41,970 nucleotides of DNA from Cytophagales bacterium (GTDB taxonomy: Bacteria > Bacteroidota > Bacteroidia > Cytophagales > 172606-1): positions 1 through 41,970 of the forward strand of contig JAUJMU010000010.1 in NCBI GenBank assembly GCA_030446715.1, read 5' to 3'. The notes under the pieces were generated by a model. It was given only the letters and a program-made list of their open reading frames with translations. It did not search any database and was not told the origin of the DNA. Shown here in pieces: positions 41,937 through 41,970 of the stretch. Numbering within the stretch: position 1 is the stretch's first letter; the number at the start of each line of letters is the position of its first letter. The translations under genes were made by a program, and so were the position numbers.

Positions 41937-41970
41937 CGGATATCGGATATCGGATATCGGATATCGGATA
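41937..41970. repeat. Heptamer tandem array (cggatat)n at the window edge
   Basis: Perfect repeats of the 7-base unit cggatat, nearly five copies, begin 4 bases after the SprT-like stop codon and run off the window end. The total length is unknown. Confidence 0.85.

Noticed and set aside
41937-41970. CRISPR array
   Set aside because: The repeats are 7 bases long with no spacers. No CRISPR-like repeat-spacer pattern was seen anywhere in the window.
1-41970. tRNA or rRNA genes
   Set aside because: Reading the intergenic regions by eye I found no cloverleaf-like or rRNA-like segment. A dedicated search was not possible.

Overview
The window comes from a member of the Bacteroidota, most likely a Cytophagales-type bacterium. 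The evidence is a PorD (DUF4835) gene, a type IX secretion C-terminal sorting domain, the bamD-rpoZ-coaBC-porD gene order, a DUF4295 protein between rpmG and ftsY, many SpI/SpII-exported proteins, several TAnnTTTG-type promoter boxes, and the lack of clear Shine-Dalgarno sites. Most of it is ordinary chromosome, with visibly moderate-to-high GC coding sequence.

Positions 1-2000 differ: the DNA is more AT-rich and looks like two integron gene cassettes. A small 4-TM protein gene is followed by an attC-like site, then a PhoPQ-activated-pathogenicity-related (PqaA-like) protein starting 21 bases after the inferred recombination point. The first 8 bases of the window are the exact complement of the 5' arm of that attC, which is what an integrated cassette should show. 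Positions 2040-3540 are damaged: a BrkB/YihY-type membrane protein gene carries several single-base frameshifts. Positions 3543-6361 hold two lipoprotein genes, one a putative zinc metallopeptidase. Positions 6423-9391 hold an aminoglycoside-phosphotransferase-like kinase and an acyl-CoA dehydrogenase, together resembling a split ACAD10/11 or LvaA/LvaC pair, with a lipoprotein gene between them on the other strand. Then come a frameshifted thioredoxin-like gene, a geranylgeranyl-reductase-like flavoprotein, an unknown exported protein, and an xdhC-mocA pair for molybdenum cofactor maturation.

Positions 14856-15385 form a compact unit: a GxxExxY gene (PD-(D/E)XK-like) enclosed by perfect 39-bp inverted repeats. 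The gene's 3' end has been altered by a 14-bp tandem duplication. Related repeat fragments occur elsewhere in intergenic DNA, one directly upstream of a Uma2-family nuclease gene. This is the best candidate for an undescribed mobile or repeat-propagating system.

From 15616 on the window is mainly housekeeping and envelope genes: mdh, a PagL-like lipid A deacylase with tilS, an OstA/LptA-like protein, a mini T9SS-domain protein with an operator-like palindrome cluster at its promoter, bamD-rpoZ-coaBC-porD, an SDR, an ECF sigma / putative anti-sigma / outer-membrane protein operon, murI (apparently without a standard start codon), rpmG-DUF4295-ftsY, a Uma2 nuclease with rimO, aroB, a DUF4468-like protein, a cyclophilin, a porin-like protein, a sterol-desaturase-family protein, a CBM9/DUF5916 outer-membrane protein and a SprT-like protein. 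Intergenic regions repeatedly carry degenerate short tandem words and palindromes.
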